A stretch of 64,000 nt of DNA from JAKRSE01 sp943369295 (GTDB taxonomy: Bacteria > Armatimonadota > Fimbriimonadia > Fimbriimonadales > Fimbriimonadaceae): positions 1 through 64,000 of the forward strand of contig CALRMU020000001.1 of NCBI GenBank assembly GCA_943369295.1, given 5' to 3'. Below, in pieces: positions 52,984 to 62,155 of this stretch; positions within the stretch are counted from its first letter, which is position 1, and each line of letters begins with the position of its first letter. Position numbers and translations under genes: made by a program. A model generated the notes under the pieces. It worked only from the letters and a program-made list of their open reading frames with translations, ran no database searches and had not been told where the DNA came from.

Positions 52984-53262
52984 TCACGGACCAGTGGCAC
53001 CCGGACCTTCTGTCTCCGTCAGAAATTTAGGTTTCTTGGCTTTTGGGGCCGACCGAAAACATAGTTGACACTTTTTGATCTCTGCGTCAACTCCCATTGT
53101 CGAGGCAACCCAGTCTTCAATTTCATTGATAGTCACGGCACAGACCTTGCCGTACTGTGGAGTCCAGTTTTCAGTTTTTGGGCTCTTTTCTGGGTTGATC
53201 GTCCTACATAAAGCTTTGTGAAGAATTAGATAGTTTGACTTCGGAGGATTTGTTGTGTTCAA
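52984..53262 (-). CDS. small Cys/His-containing protein of unknown function
   Basis: 92 residues from a TTG. The pattern NYLILHKALCRTINP...NWTPQYGKVCAVTINEIEDWVASTMG...KKCQLC looks like a small domain I recall from other bacteria in which a His-x3-Cys and a C-terminal CxxC may bind a metal. I cannot name the family. The last residues run into a CACC-tailed hairpin, so the C terminus may be altered by repeat insertion. The start is uncertain because no ribosome-binding site stands out. Confidence 0.5.
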   Translation of the reverse strand: MNTTNPPKSNYLILHKALCRTINPEKSPKTENWTPQYGKVCAVTINEIEDWVASTMGVDAEIKKCQLCFRSAPKAKKPKFLTETEGPGATGP

Positions 53263-53331
53263 GACATATCCATTGAGATTTGATTGAATCCAGTCTCTCT
53301 ACCCTTGCTCGTCTTTTAGAAAAATCCGCCG

Positions 53332-54798
53332 ATGCACAAGCCGGTCTTACCAGCGAAAGCAACCATGGGAACGCCTGGCAGCAAAAAATCTGTTGCAAGC
53401 TTCATGAAGCAATGGGGGTTGATAACTGCCGCCGCGGCAGCAAGCGGAACCATGCTGGCGCTTTCGATGCCGCTTGCCGGGTGGGCGATGTTCGGCTGGG
53501 TGTTTTTAATGCCCTTGCTTCTGGCCACTAAGTCGGCTGGGTTCTTTAAGGGATTTGTCGGTGGAATAACGGCGGCGATGATTGGAGCTTTCGTCAGCAC
53601 CACTCCCCTTGTCGGGGTCTCATCCATCGAAGCGGGGACAGTGGCCTGGAACTATGTCGGCTTCGGCCTTTACGGCATGGTGATGGCGATCTTTACAGCC
53701 ATAGTCGCTGAAGTCAAGGAGCATTCTTGGAAGACCATGCTTGCTTTAGCCTGTGTGGGGGTGGCCTTGGAACTGGTGACCTTTATCAAGCTGCCGGCCC
53801 ACATTGCCCTCAGCCAATTCGCTTCTTCCCCACTTTTGGCTGTGGCTTCTGTCACTGGCATTTGGGGGGTCAGCTGGCTGCTATGGGTTTCCAACCTATC
53901 TATCCTGCTTCCTCTCAATCAGAAGCAAAGAATGATCGGATTTTCGGCGGCTGCGGGATGCGCTTTGGTCTCTCAGGGCTTTTCGCTGCATCAAAGATTG
54001 ACCATTGATCCGGCTCAGTTTGCGTCGAAAGAGCCGGGCCAGGTTGGCCTGCTGCAGACTGATCAGGTGGGGGCGGACACGCTGCTCGAGCTTCAGCAGC
54101 CTTTGGCAGAAGTCAAACCCAAGTGGGTTGTATGGCCCGAGCTGAGTGCAAGTATCTACGATAAGCCTGCTTTGAACAGCTTTGCTCAGAGTGAAGGAGG
54201 CTGGACGGTGATAACGAGTCTGCTGGATGACCATAAGCCCAAGCCGCACAATGCGGCCATTGCATTTACACCAAATGGTGAATCAGAGCCTTATTTTAAG
54301 CGCCAACCATTTGGTGAAGAATCAGCGATGGTGACTGCTGGCACTGAGGCCAAGGTTGTTAAAGTCTTAAGCCAAAACGTCGCGCTCAACATCTGCTTCG
54401 ATTCCTGCTTTCCTTGGGTGCTAAGGGATTCCGTGCTCAAGGGGGCCGAAGTGATTGCCCTTCCGACCCTGGATCCTAAATCGCCTAACGGGTTTATCCA
54501 AACCGCTCATGCTGCCTTCACTACCTTCCGGGCTGCCGAGCTTGGAGTGCCGATTGTCAGGGCAGAAAACACAGCCTGGTCCATGGTTGTGGGTTCGGAT
54601 GGGAGAATGCACTCTCTTGCTCCGGTTGGCTGGCAAGGCGCGGTCGCGCGGCATCTGCCGGATGACACAAGGGTCACCCCCTATCGCACGTTTGGCGACT
54701 GGTTCTTGTATGGCTGTCTGGCCGTGATTCTTGCCTGCGCCGGGGCAAGTGGCAGAAACAGGGTTTCTGAATGGCGGGCCAGGCGTCTTAAGAAGTAG
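53332..54798 (+). CDS. lnt: apolipoprotein N-acyltransferase
   Basis: Up to 488 residues; the true start may be one of the ATGs at codons 1, 12 or 25. Several N-terminal membrane helices precede a nitrilase domain. The catalytic Glu lies in WVVWPELSAS near 265, Lys in PYFKRQPFGE near 325 and Cys in NICFDSCFPWVLRD near 352. The usual CYE is CFD here. A final membrane helix (FGDWFLYGCLAVILACAGASG) closes the protein. It adds the third acyl chain to lipoproteins, consistent with the many lipobox proteins in this window. Confidence 0.85.
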   Translation: MHKPVLPAKATMGTPGSKKSVASFMKQWGLITAAAAASGTMLALSMPLAGWAMFGWVFLMPLLLATKSAGFFKGFVGGITAAMIGAFVSTTPLVGVSSIEAGTVAWNYVGFGLYGMVMAIFTAIVAEVKEHSWKTMLALACVGVALELVTFIKLPAHIALSQFASSPLLAVASVTGIWGVSWLLWVSNLSILLPLNQKQRMIGFSAAAGCALVSQGFSLHQRLTIDPAQFASKEPGQVGLLQTDQVGADTLLELQQPLAEVKPKWVVWPELSASIYDKPALNSFAQSEGGWTVITSLLDDHKPKPHNAAIAFTPNGESEPYFKRQPFGEESAMVTAGTEAKVVKVLSQNVALNICFDSCFPWVLRDSVLKGAEVIALPTLDPKSPNGFIQTAHAAFTTFRAAELGVPIVRAENTAWSMVVGSDGRMHSLAPVGWQGAVARHLPDDTRVTPYRTFGDWFLYGCLAVILACAGASGRNRVSEWRARRLKK

Positions 54799-54817
54799 CA
54801 CTGCAAAGGCTAAATCA

Positions 54818-54850
54818 GGACCCCTTCCCTGCCAAGCGGGAAAGGGGTCC
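54818..54850. other. hairpin between lnt and hslU
   Basis: GGACCCCTTCCC pairs with GGGAAAGGGGTCC with one bulge. There is no U-tract, so it may be an mRNA stabiliser or weak terminator. Confidence 0.4.
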
Positions 54851-54867
54851 ACAATGTTGATAAGACC

Positions 54868-56262
54868 ATGAATCTGCCCTTGGAAGAGCTGACGCCGCGA
54901 CAAATTGTCGCAGAACTAGACCGCACGATTGTTGGGCAGGCAGCTGCGAAAAAAGCGGTCGCCATCGCTTTGAGGTCTAGGTGGCGCAGGCAGCAGCTTC
55001 CGGCTGAGCAGAGGGCGGAGATTATGCCCAAGAATATTCTCATGATCGGCCCGACGGGGGTCGGAAAGACTGAGATTGCTCGAAGATTGGCCAGGCTTGC
55101 CAAGGCACCTTTTGTTAAGGTTGAAGCCACAAAGTTTACTGAGGTTGGCTACGTCGGCCGCGATGTTGAATCGATGGTCCGTGAGCTGGCCGCTGCCGCC
55201 GTCCGGCTGGTGGAAGAAGAAAAGGCGGTTGAGGTTGCAGAAGAATCTCAGAATGCCGCCATCGATCAGGTGACAGAACTGATCCTGGCGGAAGAGTGGC
55301 CGCAGGTTTTTCACACCTATTGGGATCAGCCGAGTGAAGATCAGCCTCAGGAAGAAGAGGAGATCAGAAACGGGGAGACGAGGGAAGAGTATCGCCGACG
55401 CTTGAGAGCTGAGATCATCAACGGTGACCATGATCAGAGGCTGGTGAGCGTGGATATGGACGAGCAGTCCACCCCCTTCATGCAGGTTTTTACGCCCCAG
55501 GGCATGGAAGAGCTGGGCATTGACACCAACGGCCACAACCCCTTTGGAGGCACAAGGCGGGTCACCCGCGATCTGCCTGTGAGCGAGGCTTTGGTGGTGC
55601 TGGTTCAGCAGGAATCTGGCCAGAGAATCAGCAAGGGAGCGATTTACAAAGAGGCAGTCGAGAGGGCTGAGCAGACGGGAATCATCTTTCTTGATGAGAT
55701 TGACAAGATCGCGATGAAGTCTGGCTCTGGCGGAGGCCCCGACGTGAGCCGCGAGGGGGTTCAGCGCGACCTTCTGCCTGTGATTGAAGGCAGCACGGTC
55801 CCCAGCAAGTTTGGCCCGATCCGAACCGATCACATTTTGTTTATCGCGGCCGGAGCTTTTCATGAATCCAAGCCAAGCGACTTGATTCCTGAACTGCAGG
55901 GCCGACTTCCGGTTCGTGTGGAATTGGAATCTTTGAGCGAAGAAGACTTCCGCCGCATTTTGGTTGAGCCAGAAAACAGCTTGGTCAACCAGTACAAGCA
56001 GCTTCTTTCGGTTGATGGCGTGACCTTGACCTTCAGCGACGATGCCCTTGATGAACTGGCCTTTTTGGCTCAGGAAGTCAACCGCAAGATCGAGAACATT
56101 GGTGCTCGTCGGCTTAGCACTCTTATGGAAAAGCTGCTTGAGGAGTTTATGTTCGAGGCTCCGGAAGGCGGTCCGAGAGTGGTTGAGATCACCTGCGCAG
56201 AGGTCCGTGCGATTCTGGGCGACTTGGTCGCCAACCTCGAGAAGAGCGGGAAGATTCTGTAA
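54868..56262 (+). CDS. hslU: ATP-dependent protease ATPase subunit HslU
   Basis: 464-residue AAA+ unfoldase. The N terminus begins TPRQIVAELDRTIVGQ, Walker A is GPTGVGKTE (Lys67) and the pore loop is GYVGRD. An inserted I-domain (about 110-240) is followed by Walker B IIFLDEIDKIA, and the C-terminal ARRLSTLMEKLLEE...ILGDL segment docks on the protease. Its partner HslV is normally encoded directly upstream; here lnt is upstream and no hslV is in the window. Confidence 0.95.
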   Translation: MNLPLEELTPRQIVAELDRTIVGQAAAKKAVAIALRSRWRRQQLPAEQRAEIMPKNILMIGPTGVGKTEIARRLARLAKAPFVKVEATKFTEVGYVGRDVESMVRELAAAAVRLVEEEKAVEVAEESQNAAIDQVTELILAEEWPQVFHTYWDQPSEDQPQEEEEIRNGETREEYRRRLRAEIINGDHDQRLVSVDMDEQSTPFMQVFTPQGMEELGIDTNGHNPFGGTRRVTRDLPVSEALVVLVQQESGQRISKGAIYKEAVERAEQTGIIFLDEIDKIAMKSGSGGGPDVSREGVQRDLLPVIEGSTVPSKFGPIRTDHILFIAAGAFHESKPSDLIPELQGRLPVRVELESLSEEDFRRILVEPENSLVNQYKQLLSVDGVTLTFSDDALDELAFLAQEVNRKIENIGARRLSTLMEKLLEEFMFEAPEGGPRVVEITCAEVRAILGDLVANLEKSGKIL

Positions 56263-56338
56263 GTCTGTGTTCGGACGACATGGCGAGCACTGAGTTTTCC
56301 CGGCAGAGATCCGTGTGAGGTCTACACAGCCACCCCCT

Positions 56339-56371
56339 AAGTCCCCCTCCGACCCGAAGGGGGACTTTTTG
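56339..56371 (+). terminator. rho-independent terminator of hslU
   Basis: AAGTCCCCCT (56339-56348) pairs with AGGGGGACTT (56358-56367) over a 9-base loop, followed by TTTG. Confidence 0.85.
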
Positions 56372-56377
56372 TAATGG

Positions 56378-56419
56378 GCAGTTTTCGACCCTTCGCCTGA
56401 CGGCTCGGTCGAAAACCGC
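56378..56419. repeat. bipartite hairpin repeat, copy 3 (second module)
   Basis: GCAGTTTTCGACC (56378-56390) pairs with GGTCGAAAACCGC (56407-56419) with one mismatch. The terminator directly before it takes the place of module 1. The rest of 56263-56572 shows no gene. Confidence 0.8.
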
Positions 56420-56572
56420 TGTTTCCGGGAATGGCCTTCCATTAATGTTTGATCGACGGCATAAGGCGTAAGCGGCCACTTTCATCTAGAGGTGACGCCG
56501 TGAACGGTTGACAACCTGCAGGGGAAGTCTGCCACAGTTAGATGATCGTTCAACAAAAGATCGAGGCCAGGC

Positions 56573-57174
56573 ATGACACGTCCCCCAAGTGCAACAAGAG
56601 AAAAGCTGATTGAAACGGCCCGTGACCTGTTTCATCAGCAGGGGTACGCCCCAACCGGGATCGCACAGATTCTGAAGAAGTCGGGGGTGAACAGCGGCAG
56701 CCTTTACTACTTTTTCCGACTAAGGAAGATCTGCTCATTGCGGTGCTGGAATGGTACCGAGACAACATTAAATCTGCCCTTTTAGATCAGCACACAGCCC
56801 ACCTGGATGACCCGATTGAGAAGGTTTTTGGCCTGCTGGATGGCTACCGGCAGATGCTTTTGGTTTTTGAATATGAGCTTGGCTGCCCGATTGGAGGGCT
56901 GGCTTTGGAGCTCTCCAACTCTCACCCGGCAGTCAGATCACTGATTTTGGTCAACTTTGAGCAGTGGGTTGATACAGTTGAGGGATTTCTGCGAGGAGCC
57001 GAGGACCGGCTTCCGGAAGGCACAGACCTAAGGTCTTTGGCAGTCCACTGTTTGACGGTGATGGAAGGGGGAATGATGGTCGCCCGCACGTACCGAAGCA
57101 CGACTCCTTTCGATAACTCGGTCAGCCATTTGAGGGCTTATATGGACACTCTTTTGGCGGCCGGTCGAAAGTAG
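56573..57174 (+). pseudogene. TetR-family regulator with a frameshift
   Basis: The 5' part encodes a TetR HTH (REKLIETARDLFHQQGYAPTGIAQILKKSGVNSGSLYYFF) and then leaves frame. The expected continuation PTKEDLLIAVLEWYRDN is read one frame over from about 56716. Restoring one C in TTTTTCC (56711-56717) rejoins both parts into a protein of about 200 residues with a normal ligand-binding domain (DPIEKVFGLLDGYRQML...). Either this is a recent inactivation in a short homopolymer or a sequencing or assembly error. It may have controlled a nearby gene; ftsY is convergent and is not an obvious target. Confidence 0.85.
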
Positions 57175-57235
57175 TCGGCGCCAAGCAGGATGAAGTCTGA
57201 AGAGGAGACCCTTGAGGCCGCAGAATCCTAGAAGG

Positions 57236-58108
57236 CTAATCGAGGAACTGGTCCGCAAATGTTTTTGGATCGAACTGAGACATATCGTCTGGTTTTTCGC
57301 CATGACCGACCAGCTTGATCGGTATGCGAAGCCTTTCCCAGATTCCCAGAAGGGCTCCGCCCTTTGAAGTGCCATCGAGCTTAGTGAGGACGAGGCCAGT
57401 GACTCCGGCGGCGGAGGTGAACTGCTCGGCCTGCTGGATGGCGTTCTGCCCCGTGTTGGAATCGAGGACGAGAAGCACTTCTTCGGGGTCTTTGCCAAGG
57501 GCTTTTTGGCAGACCTTGCTGACCTTGGTCAGTTCGTTCATCAGGCTGACTTTGTTGTGCTGGCGGCCAGCGGTATCGGCAAGAACGTACTGAATTCCGC
57601 GTGATTTGGCTGCCATGATGGCATCGTAAATCAGGGCGGCGGAATCGCCTCCGGGCTGGCTGCCGACAAATTCGCTGCCTGTGCGGTCGGCCCAGATTTT
57701 AAGCTGATCGATGGCGGCGGCGCGGAAGGTGTCTCCAGCGGCAAGAAGGACGGTTCGATTGTGCTTTCGCAGCCTATGAGCCAGCTTGCCGATCGAGGTG
57801 GTTTTTCCGGCGCCGTTGACTCCGACAAAAAGATATACAGTCGGGCCGCTTGTGGCGATTTTTAGGATTCCTTCTGGCCCCTGCTCCAGCCTGGTTTTGA
57901 TCTCTTCTCTCAGGCGGGCTTTCATACCCTCGGGATCAGTGATCTTCTCTTTCCGCACTGCCTGGCGCAGAGATTCCAAAATCTCTTCACAGATTGTCAA
58001 GCTGACATCTGCTCCGAGAAGGGCTTCTTCCAGCTCTTCGTAGAGCTCGTCGTCGATGACTCCTCTTCCGAGAAGGCGGTCGACGTTCTGCATCAGCTTT
58101 TTGAACAT
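57236..58108 (-). CDS. ftsY: signal recognition particle receptor FtsY
   Basis: 290-residue SRP-type GTPase. Motifs are G1 GVNGAGKTT near 96, G2-like DTFRAAA near 125, G3 DTAGRQ near 180 and G4 TKLDGTSKGG near 242, plus the closing GHGEKPDDMSQFDPKTF. The acidic N-terminal A domain is missing, giving the short NG-core form. It delivers ribosome-nascent-chain complexes to SecYEG. Confidence 0.95.
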   Translation of the reverse strand: MFKKLMQNVDRLLGRGVIDDELYEELEEALLGADVSLTICEEILESLRQAVRKEKITDPEGMKARLREEIKTRLEQGPEGILKIATSGPTVYLFVGVNGAGKTTSIGKLAHRLRKHNRTVLLAAGDTFRAAAIDQLKIWADRTGSEFVGSQPGGDSAALIYDAIMAAKSRGIQYVLADTAGRQHNKVSLMNELTKVSKVCQKALGKDPEEVLLVLDSNTGQNAIQQAEQFTSAAGVTGLVLTKLDGTSKGGALLGIWERLRIPIKLVGHGEKPDDMSQFDPKTFADQFLD

Positions 58109-58247
58109 GGGGGGAGTGAGTTAGTTTAGCTGTTTGGCAGGTGGCCTGGGAAGGACGGAGGCGGAATGTGGTCACTTAATCAGTACCGATCATTGTTGAA
58201 AAAACGCACAAAAAAGATGTAGAAGTATAGTAGACTGATGATTCGAA

Positions 58248-59066
58248 ATGAGCAACCCAATAGACCGAGATCGCAGCTATTCAAGGTTCGAGGAAGCGAA
58301 AAGGCAGGATCAAGATGGCAAAGAATTCTGGTCAAGTCGTGACCTTGCAAAAATTCTGGAATACGTTGACTATCGACATTTTGAGCAGGTGATAGCCAAG
58401 GCGAGAGTGGCTTGCCTCCAGTCAGGCGCTTTAGAAAAGGATCATTTCGTCGACGCCGACGAAATGATCGAAATTGGAAAAACTGCGAAACGCGAAGTCT
58501 CTGTTGTGCTTCTTTCCCGCTATGCCTGCTATCTCATCATTCAGAATGCTGATCCTCGCAAGGAAGTTGTCGCCCTCGGCCAAACTTACTTTGCCATCCA
58601 AACTCGTCGGCAGGAGATATCTGACCAAGATCGAGATGCCGCCCTGAGGCTGAAGTTGAGGGAGGAGATGTCATTCCACAACAAAAATCTTGCCGGGGCG
58701 GCAAAGGAAGCTGGTGTCGTTGATCCGATTGACTATGCGATTTTTCAGAATGAAGGATATAAGGGCCTTTATGGAGGCCTTACAACGAAAGAGATTCATG
58801 GCAGGAAAGGATTGAAAAAGAGTCAGAAAATTCTGGACCATATGGGCAGCACTGAGCTGGCTGCGAACTTGTTTAGAGCGACCCAAACAGAGGACAAGCT
58901 TCGGCGGGAAGGAATAAAGGGGAAGGATGCTGCCAACCAGACTCACAACGAAGTTGGGAAAAAGGTGCGGAAGACTATCCAGGAGATTGGTGGCACGATG
59001 CCAGAGGACCTTCCAGCGGAGGAGAGCATAAAGTCTTTGGAACGAAAAGCTGGGGAAGCATCATGA
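58248..59066 (+). CDS. dinD: DinD-like DNA-damage-inducible protein
   Basis: 272 residues. The N-terminal BRO-N/DinD region (FWSSRDLAKILEYVDYRHFEQVIAKARVACLQSG) and the central LRLKLREEMSFHNKNLAGAAKEAGVVDPIDYAIFQNEGYKGLYGGLTTKEIHGRKGL are typical of DinD, which in E. coli is SOS-induced and inhibits RecA strand exchange. Bases before the gene are AT-rich (TTGAAAAAACGC...TATAGTAGA), unlike neighbours, which hints at horizontal arrival. No SOS operator like the recA palindrome is seen upstream. Confidence 0.85.
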   Translation: MSNPIDRDRSYSRFEEAKRQDQDGKEFWSSRDLAKILEYVDYRHFEQVIAKARVACLQSGALEKDHFVDADEMIEIGKTAKREVSVVLLSRYACYLIIQNADPRKEVVALGQTYFAIQTRRQEISDQDRDAALRLKLREEMSFHNKNLAGAAKEAGVVDPIDYAIFQNEGYKGLYGGLTTKEIHGRKGLKKSQKILDHMGSTELAANLFRATQTEDKLRREGIKGKDAANQTHNEVGKKVRKTIQEIGGTMPEDLPAEESIKSLERKAGEAS

Positions 59067-59277
59067 GGACCTTCTGAATAAGAATGGGACGGCAGGAGAC
59101 GGAGCAATTGCCCCGCTATAAAAGGACCATTCTGGGGATGTGAACAAAGTGGACTGCTACCGCTTGATAGCACCTGCCTCAATAGTCTTTGCACGGCTCG
59201 TTGAGCCGTGGCACCTGGATCAAGAGAGCTGAGGAGGAAAAGCCATTCGTGCTCCATTCTCCCTCCTCCGAACCCCC
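59067..59277. repeat. intergenic segment with a CACC-tailed hairpin
   Basis: CACGGCTC-GTT-GAGCCGTG (59192-59210) followed by GCACC. No gene seen. Confidence 0.7.
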
Positions 59278-60588
59278 TTAAATCAGATTCAGTTCCTTAA
59301 CCCTCAGGTAGGCAGACACCAGCTTGGCTGAAAGTTCTTCCGGTTCACTTTCTAGGTTTTCGAGCCCAGAGGTAAAGAGGGCGCGGGAGGCTTTGGCCCG
59401 CTCATCGGCGTAGATCGCGCTTGCCGCCTTGAGATAGACATCGTGGGCGGTTCTCATCGGCATAGTCTTCAGCTCGCGCAGGCGAGGATCGCTGACCCTG
59501 ACGACCATGACAAGGTGACGCTTGGCCAGGCTGCCGAGGGCGACTGCCAGACCCTTGCCCTGAGCTTCGGTTTCGGCATCGGTGAAGACGACCACCAAAG
59601 AGCGCTTGGTCCACTTGCTTGTGAGGTGCCCGGTGGCGCGAGCGGGGTCTGATTCGACTGGCTGGGCTTCAAGATCGTGGATGGCATCGAGGATGGCAGC
59701 CACCTGGGCCCGGCCCTTACGGGGGGAGATCCACCTTTGGACCAGATCGTTATAGACGAGCAGACCAATCTGGTCTCCGTGTCGTTCAGCTGAGTGCATC
59801 AGCATCAGGCCGGCATCAAGAGCGTAGTCGATCTTGCGGACACCGTTGACTTCACCAAGCATATGGCGTCCGGCGTCGATCATGACGATGAGGCCCTGGT
59901 TGCGTTCCTGCTCAAATTCTTTGACGACCAGCTTGCCGCGTCGGGCCGAGGCTTTCCAGTCGATCAGGCGGAAGTCGTCTTCGTTGTAGTCGCGCAGGGA
60001 TCGAAACTCCTGCCCCAAGCCTTTGATGCGCGATCGCCGGACTCCCATGAGATCCAGTCGGCCGCGCTGCTTGAGCATCTCGTATTCTCGAATGGCGAGG
60101 ACGTTGGGGTAGATGCGAACAGGTTCTTCTGTTGGCAGTTCCTGCTGAACTTCGCAGAGGCCAAGTGGAGCGGGAAATCTGATAAAGGTGCCTCTAAAGG
60201 CATCGGCTCCCCTTTCGTTTGGCGTCACTGTGTAGCTGAACTGCCGGCTGCCTTCTGCAGGAGCCGTGCCTGAAAACTGATGCTTGGTCGCTTTTGAACC
60301 CACAGGAGGCTCATCGATGATCTTGAAGGGGAGGGGGCTGTCGCTGTTGTTAGTGACCCTTAGCCTCACCAGGTTTGGAACCCGGACGGAGAGAATAGGG
60401 TCAACTTCGCGCTGGACAGAAAGAAACTTCCAGCCTTTGGCAGTGACATAGCTGGCGGCTAGAGCGCCAAAAATGAGCAGGTTGTAGGGAAGCAGAACCC
60501 ATTCGAACCCAGGGATGAGGAGTCCTAGCGATGCGAGGGGAATTCCCAGCGCAACGAGGAACCAGAATCTTTTCGTAGGAACAATCAT
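59278..60588 (-). CDS. DUF58 domain protein
   Basis: 436 residues. Two N-terminal membrane helices (FWFLVALGIPLASLGLLIPGFEWVLLPYNLLIFGALAAS) are followed by a beta-rich domain. Next comes the DUF58 motif FRSLRDYNEDDFRLIDWKASARRGKLVVKEFEQER near 195-230, then a von Willebrand-A-like domain with IVMIDAGRHM. DUF58 genes usually sit with MoxR ATPase, transglutaminase and SpoIIM/RDD genes; here only the divergent RDD gene, 20 bases away, is present. Function unknown, possibly envelope assembly. Confidence 0.85.
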   Translation of the reverse strand: MIVPTKRFWFLVALGIPLASLGLLIPGFEWVLLPYNLLIFGALAASYVTAKGWKFLSVQREVDPILSVRVPNLVRLRVTNNSDSPLPFKIIDEPPVGSKATKHQFSGTAPAEGSRQFSYTVTPNERGADAFRGTFIRFPAPLGLCEVQQELPTEEPVRIYPNVLAIREYEMLKQRGRLDLMGVRRSRIKGLGQEFRSLRDYNEDDFRLIDWKASARRGKLVVKEFEQERNQGLIVMIDAGRHMLGEVNGVRKIDYALDAGLMLMHSAERHGDQIGLLVYNDLVQRWISPRKGRAQVAAILDAIHDLEAQPVESDPARATGHLTSKWTKRSLVVVFTDAETEAQGKGLAVALGSLAKRHLVMVVRVSDPRLRELKTMPMRTAHDVYLKAASAIYADERAKASRALFTSGLENLESEPEELSAKLVSAYLRVKELNLI

Positions 60589-60608
60589 CCCTTGGTAGAA
60601 TTCTACTC

Positions 60609-61358
60609 GTGACAGGCCAACATCTTATCCTCACTCCAGAAAAGGTAGTAGTTTCCTTTAATTTGGCAACTATGGGCAGCAGGATTTTGGCCAAGCTCAT
60701 TGACCTGGTTGTGCTTTACATCCTGATGACAGGCATTGTAATGACTGGCAGCCTCTTTGTGGTGTTAATGCCAGGCGAGCTGCAGGCCCTGGGAGGTCTG
60801 GTTCTGGGTGCCCTTGTTGCCTTTGGAATCTTCTTTTACTTCATTGGCTGTGAGCTGCTTTTGAAAGGGCAGACGTTAGGCAAGAAAGCCGTTGGCATTA
60901 GGGTGATGATGGTTGATGGAACTCCCATCTCATTTATGGGAGCAGCCTACCGAAATCTCATCCTTCTTGCTGACTTGGGACTGCCCTTTATTGGTCTGAC
61001 GGCCATGTTCATCACTCCAAAATGCCAGAGGGTTGGCGATTTGGCCTCGGGGACCTTGGTTGTTCATGATGGAAAGCCGAAGTGGATGTACCACCCCTCT
61101 CCCCACCGCGAAGGTGTTCACCCCCTTGAAGACCAGGTGGGTGATTTGAGAGGAATGACGACCGAGGAGTACCTGGCCATCAAGAGGCTATGCGATAGGT
61201 TCCCGGAACTGCCGAACGAGATTCAGCAGAAGTCGATTGATGAGGTGTGGGTTCCGTTTGCGGAGCGGTTTAAGATTCCGGATCTGCCTCATGTTCATCC
61301 GATTTACTTGATGGAAGCGACTGTGATGAAGTACGGTCGGATTCGGAAGATGGTGTAG
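60609..61358 (+). CDS. RDD-family membrane protein
   Basis: 249 residues. The RDD domain (about 20-155) begins MGSRILAKLIDLVVLYIL with the expected Arg and Asp residues and includes GQTLGKKAVGIRVMMVDG and RVGDLASGTLVVH. The C-terminal 90 residues are soluble. RDD proteins are thought to be transporters or exchangers. The start is a GTG. Close divergence from DUF58 mirrors their frequent linkage. Confidence 0.85.
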   Translation: MTGQHLILTPEKVVVSFNLATMGSRILAKLIDLVVLYILMTGIVMTGSLFVVLMPGELQALGGLVLGALVAFGIFFYFIGCELLLKGQTLGKKAVGIRVMMVDGTPISFMGAAYRNLILLADLGLPFIGLTAMFITPKCQRVGDLASGTLVVHDGKPKWMYHPSPHREGVHPLEDQVGDLRGMTTEEYLAIKRLCDRFPELPNEIQQKSIDEVWVPFAERFKIPDLPHVHPIYLMEATVMKYGRIRKMV

Positions 61359-61386
61359 GTGGCTGCCTTATATCTTAGGGGGATTG

Positions 61387-61785
61387 ATGAAGAGTTGGCA
61401 AATAATAATCCTAGCTGGACTTTCTTTACTGGCGATTGGCCCTCTGGCAATTGTCGGGTGGAGGCTTAGAGCCTACGATGCTGCTTGGGTTAAGTGGGAT
61501 AGCACAGTGGAATCAGTAACTGTCGGGGCAGTTGGGAAGTTCAATTCTAAGGAGCTTGATGCCCTCTTTACAGGATACGAGACCGTTCCTTGCAAGATGA
61601 ATGAAAACCCTGGTCGACGAAGCATAGTCTCCCGGTCACCAGAGGGAAAAATTGATGCTGACCGATGCACCACCTATACGATTTGGGGAGAGACGTTTGC
61701 ATCTTTTGGGCGATGGCACGCGGGTGTAGATCTCTACTTTGATAAGAAGCAAGTCTTAGTGGGATACGTTCACTTTATAGAATAG
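61387..61785 (+). CDS. small membrane-anchored hypothetical protein
   Basis: 132 residues from the ATG at 61387 (a TTG one codon earlier is open). One N-terminal membrane helix (IIILAGLSLLAIGPLAIVGW) precedes a soluble domain with two Cys (TVPCKMNEN and ADRCTTYTIWGE) that may form a disulfide in the periplasm. Not recognised. Confidence 0.65.
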   Translation: MKSWQIIILAGLSLLAIGPLAIVGWRLRAYDAAWVKWDSTVESVTVGAVGKFNSKELDALFTGYETVPCKMNENPGRRSIVSRSPEGKIDADRCTTYTIWGETFASFGRWHAGVDLYFDKKQVLVGYVHFIE

Positions 61786-61813
61786 GAAATACTTTGGTGT
61801 CTGGGAAAGAAGT

Positions 61814-62155
61814 ATGATCAAGAAGCAGTTTTGGCCCAAAGGAACCTGGATTGTTTTCATGTTTGTGGCTTGTGTTGTATGGGTTATATGGTGGTGGCGA
61901 CATCAGGTCTTCTGCACATTTGACAAAGGGATGGAGGTTAAAATCAATGGCATTCCGCATAGGCTCGACGAGAACGGCTTTTTCACAACGATTCTTCCTC
62001 CTTGGAAATCTCGTCTGACTTATATCACTAGCACTGGGCGTCATAGAGAGTTTATCGTTTGGCCACAGGATGGCACCAATGATTCTGGTTTCGTCCTTAT
62101 TACTGAATCGAGTCTGGATGTTCCGGATACGATTGGTTCTAAGAGGGTGAGATAA
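61814..62155 (+). CDS. small membrane-anchored hypothetical protein
   Basis: 113 residues with a Trp-rich N-terminal membrane helix (GTWIVFMFVACVVWVIWWW) and a short beta-rich exterior domain. Not recognised. It follows the previous small gene by 28 bases on the same strand and may be co-transcribed. Confidence 0.6.
   Translation: MIKKQFWPKGTWIVFMFVACVVWVIWWWRHQVFCTFDKGMEVKINGIPHRLDENGFFTTILPPWKSRLTYITSTGRHREFIVWPQDGTNDSGFVLITESSLDVPDTIGSKRVR

Noticed and set aside
54916..56442. 508-codon minus-strand frame opposite hslU
   Set aside because: Longer than hslU itself, but it shows no domain or signal and mirrors the codon bias of hslU; hslU has all AAA+ motifs.
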